Source: Streptomyces sp. GESEQ-35 (GTDB lineage Bacteria > Actinomycetota > Actinomycetes > Streptomycetales > Streptomycetaceae). From it: a stretch of 64,000 nucleotides of DNA. Both the position numbers and the translations under genes were made by a program. This document shows, in pieces, positions 25,746 to 33,897 of this stretch. The stretch spans positions 1 to 64,000 of the forward strand of contig NZ_JAFFSX010000034.1 in the NCBI RefSeq assembly GCF_017948485.1, read 5' to 3'. Each line of letters starts with the position of its first letter. Positions within the stretch are counted from its first letter, which is position 1. Below the pieces are notes generated by a model. It was not told the origin of the DNA, searched no databases, and saw nothing but the letters and a program-made list of their open reading frames with translations.

Positions 25746-26921
25746 ATGACAGCCGTCGAATTCCACCCGCTGACGTTCGTCGACGAACCCGACGGCGTAG
25801 TGGTGGGCCGCTCCGACACGCAGTCCTACGCCGTGTTGCCCGACGACGGCGCGGCCCTGCTGCGCCGGCTCGCCTCCGGTATGACCCTGGAGGAAGCCGC
25901 CCAGTGGTACCACGCGGAGTTCGGCGAGTCCGTCGACATGACCGACTTCCTCGACACCTTGCGCGAGCTGGGCTTCGTCAGGGAGGGAACGGACGAACCC
26001 GCCCGACTGGCGCCCCTGCGGCTGCGGCGACTGGGCGCGTGGGCGTTCTCGCCGGCGGCCTGGGTCGCATATACGGCCCTCGTCACCGCGTGCGTCGTCA
26101 TGCTGGTGACGCACCCGGGGGTCAGGCCCCACGTGGACCACGTGTTCTTCAGCCCTTCGCTCGTCGTCGTGCAGGTGTCGCTGGCGCTGGCCCAGGTCCC
26201 GGCTGTGAGCTGGCACGAGTTCTTCCATGTCCTGGCCGGGCGGCGGCTCGGAGTGCCGACCCGGCTGTCGATGAGCCGGCGGTTGTACTTCCTGGTGGTG
26301 GAGACCGACCTCGACGGGCTGTACGGCGTCCCGAGGCGGAAGCGGTACCTGCCGTTCCTCGCCGGGATGCTGGCCGACGTGCTGTTGTTCAGCGCGCTGA
26401 CCGTGCTCGCGGTGTCGGGGCCGTCGTGGGCGGCCGGGCCGTCGCTGGCCGTCGCCTACACGACTCTGCTCCGCCTGGCCTGGCAGTTCTACTTCTTTCT
26501 GCGCACCGACCTGTACTACGTGCTCACCACCCTGCTCGGCTGCTCCGCCCTGCACGACGCCACGTCCACCTATCTGCGCACGAGGCTGAGCAGGCTGCCG
26601 GGAGTACGGCCGCCCGACCGCGGCGACGAGTCGCAGTGGTCGCCGCGGGACAGGCTCATGGCTCCCTGGTTCGCGTTGGTGACGGTCTGCGGCGTGGGTT
26701 TCCTGCTGGCCACCGCCGTGCTGGCCGTCGTACCGCTGCTGTGGGGCTTTGCCACCCGGATCGGACCGGAGCTGGCACACGGCACGGCCGGCGGAGCCGG
26801 GTTCTGGGACTCCGTCGTGTCGCTCACCCTGTTCGCCGTCGAAGTCGCCCTCCTGGTCCTGGTCTCGCGCCGCGAGGCGGCACGCAAGGGCACACACTCG
26901 CGATCGAAGGAGACTCCATGA
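25746..26921 (+). CDS. PqqD-like domain fused to M50-type membrane metalloprotease
   Basis: A 391-residue protein. Residues about 10-85 look like a PqqD-type winged helix, i.e. a RiPP recognition element (GVVVGRSDTQSYAVLPDDGAALLRRLASGMTLEEAAQWY; FLDTLRELGFV). The rest is a polytopic membrane protein with the zinc motif HEFFH at residues 157-161, near a membrane helix, and FFLRTDLYYVLTTLLGC downstream, where related proteins carry the third ligand Asp. The combination fits leader binding plus intramembrane processing or export of the small peptide encoded just upstream. The start is ATG 25746. Its stop overlaps the next start (ATGA), so the TPR gene is coupled. Confidence 0.85.
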   Translation: MTAVEFHPLTFVDEPDGVVVGRSDTQSYAVLPDDGAALLRRLASGMTLEEAAQWYHAEFGESVDMTDFLDTLRELGFVREGTDEPARLAPLRLRRLGAWAFSPAAWVAYTALVTACVVMLVTHPGVRPHVDHVFFSPSLVVVQVSLALAQVPAVSWHEFFHVLAGRRLGVPTRLSMSRRLYFLVVETDLDGLYGVPRRKRYLPFLAGMLADVLLFSALTVLAVSGPSWAAGPSLAVAYTTLLRLAWQFYFFLRTDLYYVLTTLLGCSALHDATSTYLRTRLSRLPGVRPPDRGDESQWSPRDRLMAPWFALVTVCGVGFLLATAVLAVVPLLWGFATRIGPELAHGTAGGAGFWDSVVSLTLFAVEVALLVLVSRREAARKGTHSRSKETP

Positions 26922-29044
26922 ACATCCGACTGTGGCGCTGCGGGCCCGACGCAGCGATTCTGGAACCGGCCGATGTGACGGTCAGCTGCCATCGGCGGCT
27001 GCGTGGTCCGTACACCGGGACCGGCAGCCTGATGCGGGCGCTGGTACCCGCGGTGTACGAACGGTGGCCCGGCCTGGTGGGCGACCACGCCATCGAGATC
27101 CTCTCCGTGGCGCCGGAGCTGAAGGAGCGCATCGGGGCCGCGCCGGGGACCCTGACGTCGTTGGCCGTGCCCGAGGAGCAGACACGTATCTACGCGCCGG
27201 TACGCACCCGTCGGCTGGCCCACGGCCTGGTCGAGTTCCTGGCCGCCTACGTCGCGCTGAGCGGTCTTGGCACCCTCCGGCTGGAGTTCGGGGACGTCGA
27301 CGAGGCCGACCACACCGACCAGGAGTTTCTGGCGATCCTGCTACGGCGCACTCAGGGACGTCCGATCGCCGTCACCGTCGGCACCCGGGGCGCGGAACTC
27401 GTGGACGAACTCGCTGCCGCGCTCAGCCGGTACGCCCGTCCCGTCGACACACCCGTCGAGGACTCCGCCGCCGGGACCGTCCGCGATCAGGACCAGTTGC
27501 TCCGCGCGTACATCGACTCGGACGGCACTTCCGGCAACCCGGACGAACAGGGCGCCTACCGAGCCGCCGATCCCGCCGTCCGGGCCGAACTCCACGACGA
27601 ACGGGCCGCGGAGCTCGTACGCCAAGGTGACTGGAGCCTGCGTCTCGGAGCCGTCCCCTACCACCTCGAACATGGCCGCGACCCGGCGGAGGCGGGTGGC
27701 GAGGCCTTCCTCGATGCCGCGTCCTACTGCGCCCGCATGGGGTTCTGGCACGTGGTACTCGACCTCTCCCCGCGAGGCAGGGCGGCGGCCGGCCCCGAAC
27801 GGGCGGAGACCTACTGGCACCTCACCGGCAAGATGTCCACGGCACTCGCCCTCCTGGGCCGCAGCGCTGAGGCCGAACGCTTCTACCTGGAGGTGCGAGG
27901 CCGGTACAGCCAGCCGCTGGCCCAGACCTTCAGCGGCTACGCCCTGGCCATGCTCTACACCCGCCTTCACCCACCGGAGCGGCGGGACCACCACCTTGCG
28001 AAGGCCTACGTCAACAGCTCGGTCGCCGTGGCGGCCCTGCTGCCGGACCCCGAACTGCGGACCTTCCACACGGTCTTCCAGCGGAACGGGCTCGCCCTGG
28101 TCGAGATGCACCTGGGCAACCTCGACGAGTCCTTCCGCCTGGTGGACGAGGGGCTGCGACAGATGGACCGGGAACTTCCGCCCGAACGGCACCGGGTCCA
28201 CCGGTCGGCCCTGATCCACAACCGGGCCAGGGTCCTCGCGGCCCTCGGCCGGCTCCCCGAAGCCCTGGCCGACTTCACCGGGGTCATCGAGATCGACCCG
28301 AACTACCCCGACTACTACCTCGATCGTGCCGCCCTCCTGCAGAAGCTGGGTGACACCTCCGCCGCCCTGGCGGACTACGACACGGCGATCACGCTGGGTC
28401 CGCCGTTCTGGGAAATCCACTTCAACCGAGCCGACCTGCGGTCCCGGCTGGGCGACACCGACGGCGCGATCGCCGACCTGGCGCGCGTCGTCGAACTCGA
28501 AGCCGACCAGCTCGACGCCCGCGTCAACCTCATCGGCCTGCTCCTCGAAACCGGCGATGCCGACGCAGTGGACCCCCTCCTCAAGGAGGGCCTGCGACTC
28601 GCCCCCGGCGACGCGCGCCTGATCCTGGTACGCGGCCAACTCGCGTGGGAGTCCGACCGTGCAGACCTGGCCCGGCAGGACTTCGACCTGGCGCTGGAGG
28701 CGGACCCGGAGCTGGTTCCGGCGCTGGCGAGCCGCGCCGCGCTCGCCGTCGAAACCGGCGACTTCGACGCGGCGCTGAGCGACCTGACCCGCGCCGTCGA
28801 GACCGACCCCGACAACTCCGACCTGTTGTACAACCGCGGTTACGTGTACCAGGCGGCGGAACGCTGGGCGGCCGCTGTCGCCGACTACACGCAGGCGCTG
28901 GGCCTCCCTGACGCCGACGTGGGCGAACTGCTCCGGCAGCGGTCCGTGTGCCACCGAGAGCTGGGCGACCCGGCTTCGGAGCGCGCCGACCTGGACGCCG
29001 CTCGCACGGCGTCCGGCCAAGCCGTACCGGCCGGTGCGGCATGA
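26918..29044 (+). CDS. Large TPR-repeat protein of the RiPP cluster
   Basis: A 708-residue cytoplasmic protein, ATG 26918 with GAAGGAG upstream. The first 200 residues (MNIRLWRCGPDAAILEPADVTVS...) form a domain I do not recognise. It is followed by an acidic linker and a helical region. From about residue 320 to the end there are tetratricopeptide repeats (ALADFTGVIEIDPNYPDYYLDRAALLQKLGDTSAALADYDTAITL; SDLLYNRGYVYQAAERWAAAVADYTQAL). TPR domains bind peptides or partner proteins, so a scaffold or substrate-holding role is possible. No nucleotide-binding or metal motif was seen. It overlaps both neighbours by 4 bp, indicating a fixed three-gene unit. Confidence 0.82.
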   Translation: MNIRLWRCGPDAAILEPADVTVSCHRRLRGPYTGTGSLMRALVPAVYERWPGLVGDHAIEILSVAPELKERIGAAPGTLTSLAVPEEQTRIYAPVRTRRLAHGLVEFLAAYVALSGLGTLRLEFGDVDEADHTDQEFLAILLRRTQGRPIAVTVGTRGAELVDELAAALSRYARPVDTPVEDSAAGTVRDQDQLLRAYIDSDGTSGNPDEQGAYRAADPAVRAELHDERAAELVRQGDWSLRLGAVPYHLEHGRDPAEAGGEAFLDAASYCARMGFWHVVLDLSPRGRAAAGPERAETYWHLTGKMSTALALLGRSAEAERFYLEVRGRYSQPLAQTFSGYALAMLYTRLHPPERRDHHLAKAYVNSSVAVAALLPDPELRTFHTVFQRNGLALVEMHLGNLDESFRLVDEGLRQMDRELPPERHRVHRSALIHNRARVLAALGRLPEALADFTGVIEIDPNYPDYYLDRAALLQKLGDTSAALADYDTAITLGPPFWEIHFNRADLRSRLGDTDGAIADLARVVELEADQLDARVNLIGLLLETGDADAVDPLLKEGLRLAPGDARLILVRGQLAWESDRADLARQDFDLALEADPELVPALASRAALAVETGDFDAALSDLTRAVETDPDNSDLLYNRGYVYQAAERWAAAVADYTQALGLPDADVGELLRQRSVCHRELGDPASERADLDAARTASGQAVPAGAA

Positions 29045-29556
29045 CCGCCCTCCCGCTGCCACCCGACGTGGCCCCGGCCCCGGGGCCCCTCCAGGACGAC
29101 TTCCACCGGTTCATGCGCACGTGGGCCACGGGGATCGCCGTGGTCACCGGCCGACGGGCGGAGCGGCCCATGGGCTGCACGGTCACCGCGATCACCTCGG
29201 TGTCGCTGCGACCGGCGCTGCTGCTGGTTTCGCTGGCCCGGGGCAGCCGTACCCTGGCCGCGATCCAGGAACAGGGCGTGTTCGGCGTCAACGTGCTCTC
29301 CGCGGAACAGACCGGTCTCGCCGGCCACTTCGCCACGGCCCCCGGCGACCGGTTCGCGGAGGTGCCCCACCACTTCGTCGAAGGTGTGCCGCTCCTGAAC
29401 GAGGCGCTGGCCACCGCCGTCTGCCAGGTCGAGCACACCATCACCGTGGCCGACCACACACTGGTTCTGGGCCACCCCGGCCGATACGGCGGCATCCGCG
29501 ATCTCACGCCACTGATCCGCTTCGGGGGCGGCAACGTGCACCTGCCGAAATCCTGA
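29041..29556 (+). CDS. Flavin reductase-like FMN-binding protein
   Basis: A 171-residue protein of the HpaC/flavin-reductase-like family. Visible motifs are FMRTWATGIAVVTG, GCTVTAITSVSLRPALLLVSLARGSRT, FGVNVLSAEQ and the C-terminal DHTLVLGHPGRYGGI. Members reduce free FMN or FAD with NAD(P)H for partner monooxygenases, and some are FMN-dependent enzymes themselves. Here it is coupled (ATGA) to the TPR gene, so it may service the flavoprotein of the cluster or carry out a separate step on the peptide. No partner monooxygenase is present nearby. Confidence 0.88.
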   Translation: MTALPLPPDVAPAPGPLQDDFHRFMRTWATGIAVVTGRRAERPMGCTVTAITSVSLRPALLLVSLARGSRTLAAIQEQGVFGVNVLSAEQTGLAGHFATAPGDRFAEVPHHFVEGVPLLNEALATAVCQVEHTITVADHTLVLGHPGRYGGIRDLTPLIRFGGGNVHLPKS

Positions 29557-29559
29557 GAG

Positions 29560-29650
29560 GTGCCGATCCTCACCATGGCGAGCGACGACATGATCGTCAT
29601 CGCGTTCCGGGGACCGAGCCGACGAACATCAAGGACTGGCTGGACCGCTC
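29560..29650 (+). pseudogene. Class-3 lipase-like gene relic
   Basis: The frame from 29560 reads MPILTMASDDMIVIAFRG. After a one-base shift at about 29609-29613 it continues TEPTNIKDWLD. Joined, IVIAFRGTEPTNIKDWLD closely resembles the segment of class-3 (fungal-type) lipases before the GxSxG nucleophile. Everything else of the gene is missing. It sits between the end of the RiPP operon and the convergent two-component genes, and suggests a past deletion at the cluster border. Confidence 0.5.
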
Positions 29651-29657
29651 ACTCAGG

Positions 29658-30320
29658 TCACTCGGCTGTGCTCCCCAGCCCCGCGTCCCGTGCCAGCAGC
29701 GCCGCCTGGACGCGGTTCTCGCACCCGAGCTTCGTCAGGATCCGGCTGACGTACGTCTTCACCGTGGCCTCGCTGACGTGGATCCGTGTCCCGGCGTCGG
29801 CGTTCGAGAGGCCCTCGCCCAGCAGCGCGAGGACCTCCAGCTCCCGCTCGCTCAGGGACGCCAGCCGCCGTCGCGCTTCCTCGCCGCGCGCCGCCGCCTG
29901 CCCCGAGGCGAGCGAGTCGACCACATGTCGGGTGGCACCCGGGGAGAGATAGGCGTCCCCAGCCGCGGCGGCCCGTACCGCCTGGATCAGCTCGCCCGGC
30001 GCCGAGTCCTTCAGCAGAAATCCGGCGCCGCCGTGGCTCAGTGCGCGCAGGACGTTCTCGCGTTCGCCGAAGGTCGTCAGGATGAGCGGCCGTACGGTCG
30101 GCGCGGCACGCCGCAGCTCGGCCAGGGCGGACAGGCCGTCCAGCACCGGCATCTGGATGTCGAGCAGGGCCACGTCGACGGCGTGGGCCCGGACCAGGTC
30201 GACCGCCTCGCGGCCGTTGCCGGCCTCCGCAACGACGTCGATGTCGTCGGCGGAGGTGAGGATCATCCTGATACCCGCCCGGATGAGCGGTTCGTCATCC
30301 GCGACGAGGACCCTGATCAC
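29658..30320 (-). CDS. NarL/FixJ-type response regulator
   Basis: A 220-residue response regulator. The receiver domain is at 1-120 with DDE acidic pair and phosphoacceptor Asp54 (VALLDIQMP), Thr/Lys switch residues (ILTTF, LLKD), and a C-terminal LuxR HTH at about 153-215 (LSERELEVLALLGEGLSNADAGTRIHVSEATVKTYVSRILTKLGCENRVQAALLA). It is transcribed after the histidine kinase with a 76-bp gap and is its natural partner. Targets unknown. Confidence 0.93.
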   Translation of the reverse strand: MIRVLVADDEPLIRAGIRMILTSADDIDVVAEAGNGREAVDLVRAHAVDVALLDIQMPVLDGLSALAELRRAAPTVRPLILTTFGERENVLRALSHGGAGFLLKDSAPGELIQAVRAAAAGDAYLSPGATRHVVDSLASGQAAARGEEARRRLASLSERELEVLALLGEGLSNADAGTRIHVSEATVKTYVSRILTKLGCENRVQAALLARDAGLGSTAE

Positions 30321-30396
30321 AACTCTCCCGCAAGGCTTCTGGTGAGGACGCGAAGAACGCCCCCACCTTACTCACGGCCCAAGGCACGCCATCTGA

Positions 30397-32124
30397 CTAG
30401 GACTTGACCGTGTACGACTGCTTCTCGATCAGCTTTCCGTCCTTGAAGCAGAACCGGAAGACGGGCTCGTCGTCCAGGTTGTTGGCTATCTCCGTCGACA
30501 TCAGGACCAGGCAGTCCGCGTCCTTCGGCTTCGCGGGCCCCTTGTCGCGCAGACCGTCGGTCAGGAACGACTTGCCGTCCGGCAGCTTGCCGCGTACCGC
30601 GGTCTCGGATTCGCCGACCTTCACCGACCTGTAGACGGACGGTTCGATCATGGCCTTGTTGCCCTCGTCCCACAGCTTGGCGACGCCCCAGACGGCCAGC
30701 GCTCCGAGACCGACGGTGATCACGAGTGCGGCGCCGCACCCGATCGCGATGCTCTTCTTCTTGCGTCCCATGGCGAGGTCGAGCTCCTTCTGCTTCTCCG
30801 GCGGACCGGACCAGTCGATGACCGCTCCACCGTCGCCGGGCCGCACCCCCTCGCTCTGCCCCCGGAAGTCGTTGGTCGCCGCGACGAACGTCGTCACGGA
30901 CCCCGGGTCGTCTCCGTCGTGCGGCGCCTGCGACCCGTACGGCAGTACGCCCGCGACCCGGAATCCGCCGCCCGCCGCCGGCCCGGCGTGCACCATGCCG
31001 CCGACCAGCCGGGCCCGTTCCGTCAGTCCGGTCAGCCCCTGCCCGCCGCTCACCAGGAGCCGCCGCCCGCCACCGGCCGTCACGGGCACCGGCCCGTTGG
31101 CGACCTCGACGACCAGCGAGTCCGGCTCGTACCGCAGCTCCACGACGATCGCGGCCCCCGGCGCGTGCTTCAGCGCGTTGGTCAGCGCCTCCTGCACGAT
31201 CCGGTACGCCGCATGGTCCGCGGCGGGAGCCAGCGCCCGCGCCTCGCCCGCCCGCCGCAGCTCTACGGCCGCCCCCGCGCCCCGCGACGCCTCCACCAGG
31301 CCGTCGATCCCGGCCACGCCCCGGGCCGCTGCCGCAGCCTCGCTCTCCCGCTCCTGCGCGTGCGTACCGTCGCGCAGGATGCCGACGGCCTCGCGCAGCT
31401 CGTGCATCGCGGCCACGGACGCGTCCCGCAGCACGCCGACGGCCTCGCGCTGCCCGTCCGTCAGCGTCCGGTCCACCTCCAGCGCGCCGGTGTGCACGGC
31501 GATCAGCGCCAGCTGGTGACCGAGGCTGTCATGCATGTCCTGGGCTATCCGCTGGCGCTCCCGCAGACGTGCATGGGACTCGATGATCTCGCGTTCACGC
31601 AGCAGTTGGGCGTTGTGCTCGTGCAGCGCGTGCATCAGCGTGCGGCGTTGGGTGCGGTAGCGGGCGGCGAGGCCGGGCACGACGGTCGTCGCCAGGAACG
31701 CGAGCGTGGTGAACACCAGCGTCGGCGCCGCCGAGAGCACGGAACCCTCCTGGAGGACGGACAGCCCCGCATAGAGGACGTACGAGACCGCGAACGCCGC
31801 CAGCGCCCGCCGCGGCGCCTTGATCCTCGGGCCGGCCGACCAGCCCGCGATCATCAACAGGACCCAGAAGCCGCTGAGTACGCCGGCGAGCGCGCCCGCG
31901 AGAACGAGCGCGCTCGCCGGGAGCGCCCGCCGCAGCAGGGATATCGCGGCAGCGGCAACCGCCACGGCGACCGTCGGCAGAGTGCCGTCGTCCACCACGC
32001 TCAGCACCCCGAACAGGGCGGCCACGATGGCCAGGACCGTCTCTCCGACGATCCGTCGCCGGGACCACATCCCCTTCGCGACCAGGCGTTCGAGGGCATC
32101 GCGGGCCGTCGTCGTCACATTCAC
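30397..32124 (-). CDS. Sensor histidine kinase (HisKA_3) with extra C-terminal membrane-anchored domain
   Basis: About 575 residues from GTG 32124 (the frame opens at 32175). The N-terminal half has four to six membrane helices (IVGETVLAIVAALFGVLS, VFTTLAFLATTVVPGLAA). The HisKA_3 box is RQRIAQDMHDSLGHQLALIAVHTG, and the HATPase is AYRIVQEALTNALKHAPGAAIVVEL and GGQGLTGLTERARLVGG. After the usual end (FRVAGVLPYG) the frame continues for about 170 residues: a linker, then MGRKKKSIAIGCGAALVITVGLGALAVWG, a membrane helix, and a soluble domain with two Cys (ADCLVLM, FRFCFKDGK). The extension may be a fused second gene or an extra sensor on the far side of the membrane. It pairs with the downstream NarL-type regulator. 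Confidence 0.87.
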   Translation of the reverse strand: MNVTTTARDALERLVAKGMWSRRRIVGETVLAIVAALFGVLSVVDDGTLPTVAVAVAAAAISLLRRALPASALVLAGALAGVLSGFWVLLMIAGWSAGPRIKAPRRALAAFAVSYVLYAGLSVLQEGSVLSAAPTLVFTTLAFLATTVVPGLAARYRTQRRTLMHALHEHNAQLLREREIIESHARLRERQRIAQDMHDSLGHQLALIAVHTGALEVDRTLTDGQREAVGVLRDASVAAMHELREAVGILRDGTHAQERESEAAAAARGVAGIDGLVEASRGAGAAVELRRAGEARALAPAADHAAYRIVQEALTNALKHAPGAAIVVELRYEPDSLVVEVANGPVPVTAGGGRRLLVSGGQGLTGLTERARLVGGMVHAGPAAGGGFRVAGVLPYGSQAPHDGDDPGSVTTFVAATNDFRGQSEGVRPGDGGAVIDWSGPPEKQKELDLAMGRKKKSIAIGCGAALVITVGLGALAVWGVAKLWDEGNKAMIEPSVYRSVKVGESETAVRGKLPDGKSFLTDGLRDKGPAKPKDADCLVLMSTEIANNLDDEPVFRFCFKDGKLIEKQSYTVKS

Positions 32125-32217
32125 AGGCCAACCGTAGGGGCCGACGCCCGTGCCCACAGCATCCGTTCGTCGCACCCGCGTCCGACGAAAGTCGTACCGG
32201 GCGGCGGATCTCCTCCC

Positions 32218-33786
32218 TCACTTCCGGCAGGCCGGATTCCCGTTGGGCAGCCTTCCGGACTCCAGGTACGCGTTCACCTTCGCGTCCACGCAGGCGTTGC
32301 CGTACTCGCCGTACACGCCGTGGCCGATGGCTCCGTGCAGGGTCAGCAGACGGGAGCCGGTCAGCAGGCGGTGCATGGCCCTGCTGCCCCGGTAGGTGGT
32401 GGCGGCGTCGCCGGTGGCGGAGACGATCAGTGCCGGGGTGTCGTTCGCGATCCGGGTCGGCTGCTCGCGCGGCGGCTCGGGCCAGAAGGCGCACGGGGCG
32501 ATGTTGTTGTTCACCGGTCCGAAGAGGGGATGGCGGTCCCGGCTGCGCTCGATGTCGCGCCAGTAGACCTCGGGGTCCCGTGGCGCGGCCACGTCGCCGC
32601 AGATGATCGCCGCCGCGGGGCTGCCGAAGTGCGAGCTCGCGGGGTCGAGCACGAACTGGAGGGCGCCCTCCAGCTCCGGGGTCGGCGCGACGACGATCCC
32701 CTTCGCCGCCTTGTCCAGGACCCGCACGGTGCCCGAGAACGCGGCCCGGTCGCCCTCGCGGTCGCTGCCGACGCCGTTCGAGATCAGATACGGCACCACG
32801 TGCTCGTCGACCTCATGGGAACCGACGCGCAACGGCCGGTCCGTCGCCGCCTCGACGATCCGCCCCACGGTGGCGAGCACGGCGTGCCGACTCGCGCCCA
32901 GGCCGTAGTCGTCGTGCCGCGCCGCGGCCCAGGACGCCCACGCGCGCAGCGCCCGCTCGGTGGGGACCTCCCTGCCCCGCAGCAGTCGGGGACCCCACGT
33001 GCCCGGATCGCCGGCGCTGTCGAGCACCACCCGGTCCGTCCGGCCGGGGAACATCTGGAGATAGACGGCGCCGAGATAGGCGCCGTAGGAGTAGCCGAGG
33101 TAGGAGATCCGGCGCTCGCCCAGCACCGTCCGGACGATGTCCATGTCGCGGGCGGTGTTGCGGGTGGTGGCGTACGGCAGCACAGCGCCGTGCCGGGCGG
33201 CGCACCGCTCGGCCAGGTCCCGCTGGAAGGAGACCTGGCGGTCGAACGCGGCTCGGCCGGTCCCGGCCGAGCGGATCCAGATACCGGTGGGCCAGCCGCA
33301 GCCGAGTGGCTGACTGCGCCCCACGAACCGTGGGTCCATGCCGATCAGGTCGTACCGCGAGCCGACCTCGCCCAGGTACGTACGCGTCTCCAGCGGCATG
33401 CCGAGGGTCGGCTCGGCGGGACCGCCGGAGTTGAGCATCAGGGTGCCGATCCGGTGCGCCCGGTCGGCCGCGGGTAACTTGGACAGGGCGATCTCCATGG
33501 TCGGGCCCGTCGGCCGGGTGTAGTCCATGGGGACGGTGACCCGGGCGCACCGGGCTCCGGCACCGTCAAGCGCGGTACCCACCTCGTCGTCCGATCCCTG
33601 GCGGCACTCTGTCCAGGTGACGTGCTGGCGGTAGTAGGCGGCGAGTTCCGTTCCGGGGTCGTCGGCGGCGTGTGCCGCTGTGCCCGAGGCGGCAAGGGTC
33701 AGGACCCCGGCGGCCGCGCCCAGGCGCTTCGCCAGAGAACCCCAAGGCAGCGCACGGGTGAGTGTTTTGCGTGTTTTCGTCGTCAT
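32218..33786 (-). CDS. Secreted alpha/beta-hydrolase, S33 tripeptidyl aminopeptidase type
   Basis: A 522-residue exported hydrolase from ATG 33786. The signal peptide (KRLGAAAGVLTLAASGTAAHA) ends in an AHA-A site near residue 41. The nucleophile elbow GYSYG lies near residue 232, the acid region is IVSATGDAATTYRGSRAM, and the catalytic His is in HGAIGHGVYGEYGNACVDAKVNAYL. This layout matches the Streptomyces tripeptidyl aminopeptidase/SlpD group, which releases N-terminal tripeptides from extracellular proteins. GGPAEPTLGMP is the oxyanion-loop region. It is monocistronic; its stop is near the kinase promoter. Confidence 0.9.
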   Translation of the reverse strand: MTTKTRKTLTRALPWGSLAKRLGAAAGVLTLAASGTAAHAADDPGTELAAYYRQHVTWTECRQGSDDEVGTALDGAGARCARVTVPMDYTRPTGPTMEIALSKLPAADRAHRIGTLMLNSGGPAEPTLGMPLETRTYLGEVGSRYDLIGMDPRFVGRSQPLGCGWPTGIWIRSAGTGRAAFDRQVSFQRDLAERCAARHGAVLPYATTRNTARDMDIVRTVLGERRISYLGYSYGAYLGAVYLQMFPGRTDRVVLDSAGDPGTWGPRLLRGREVPTERALRAWASWAAARHDDYGLGASRHAVLATVGRIVEAATDRPLRVGSHEVDEHVVPYLISNGVGSDREGDRAAFSGTVRVLDKAAKGIVVAPTPELEGALQFVLDPASSHFGSPAAAIICGDVAAPRDPEVYWRDIERSRDRHPLFGPVNNNIAPCAFWPEPPREQPTRIANDTPALIVSATGDAATTYRGSRAMHRLLTGSRLLTLHGAIGHGVYGEYGNACVDAKVNAYLESGRLPNGNPACRK

Positions 33787-33897
33787 GACGGCGAAGCTAG
33801 GTCCGGGGTGCCGGGCGAACAAGGGTGCGGACCGGCTTGCGGTCGGAGGTGGCGGCTGAGTTCGGCCGGGCCGGGGCCAAGGCCCGGCGCCCGCCGG

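Noticed and set aside
24807..29556. Lanthipeptide, linaridin or thioamitide cluster
   Set aside because: Despite the LanD-like enzyme there is no LanB, LanM, LanKC, LanL, HopA1-type, YcaO or TfuA gene in or beside the set, so none of these classes can be assigned.
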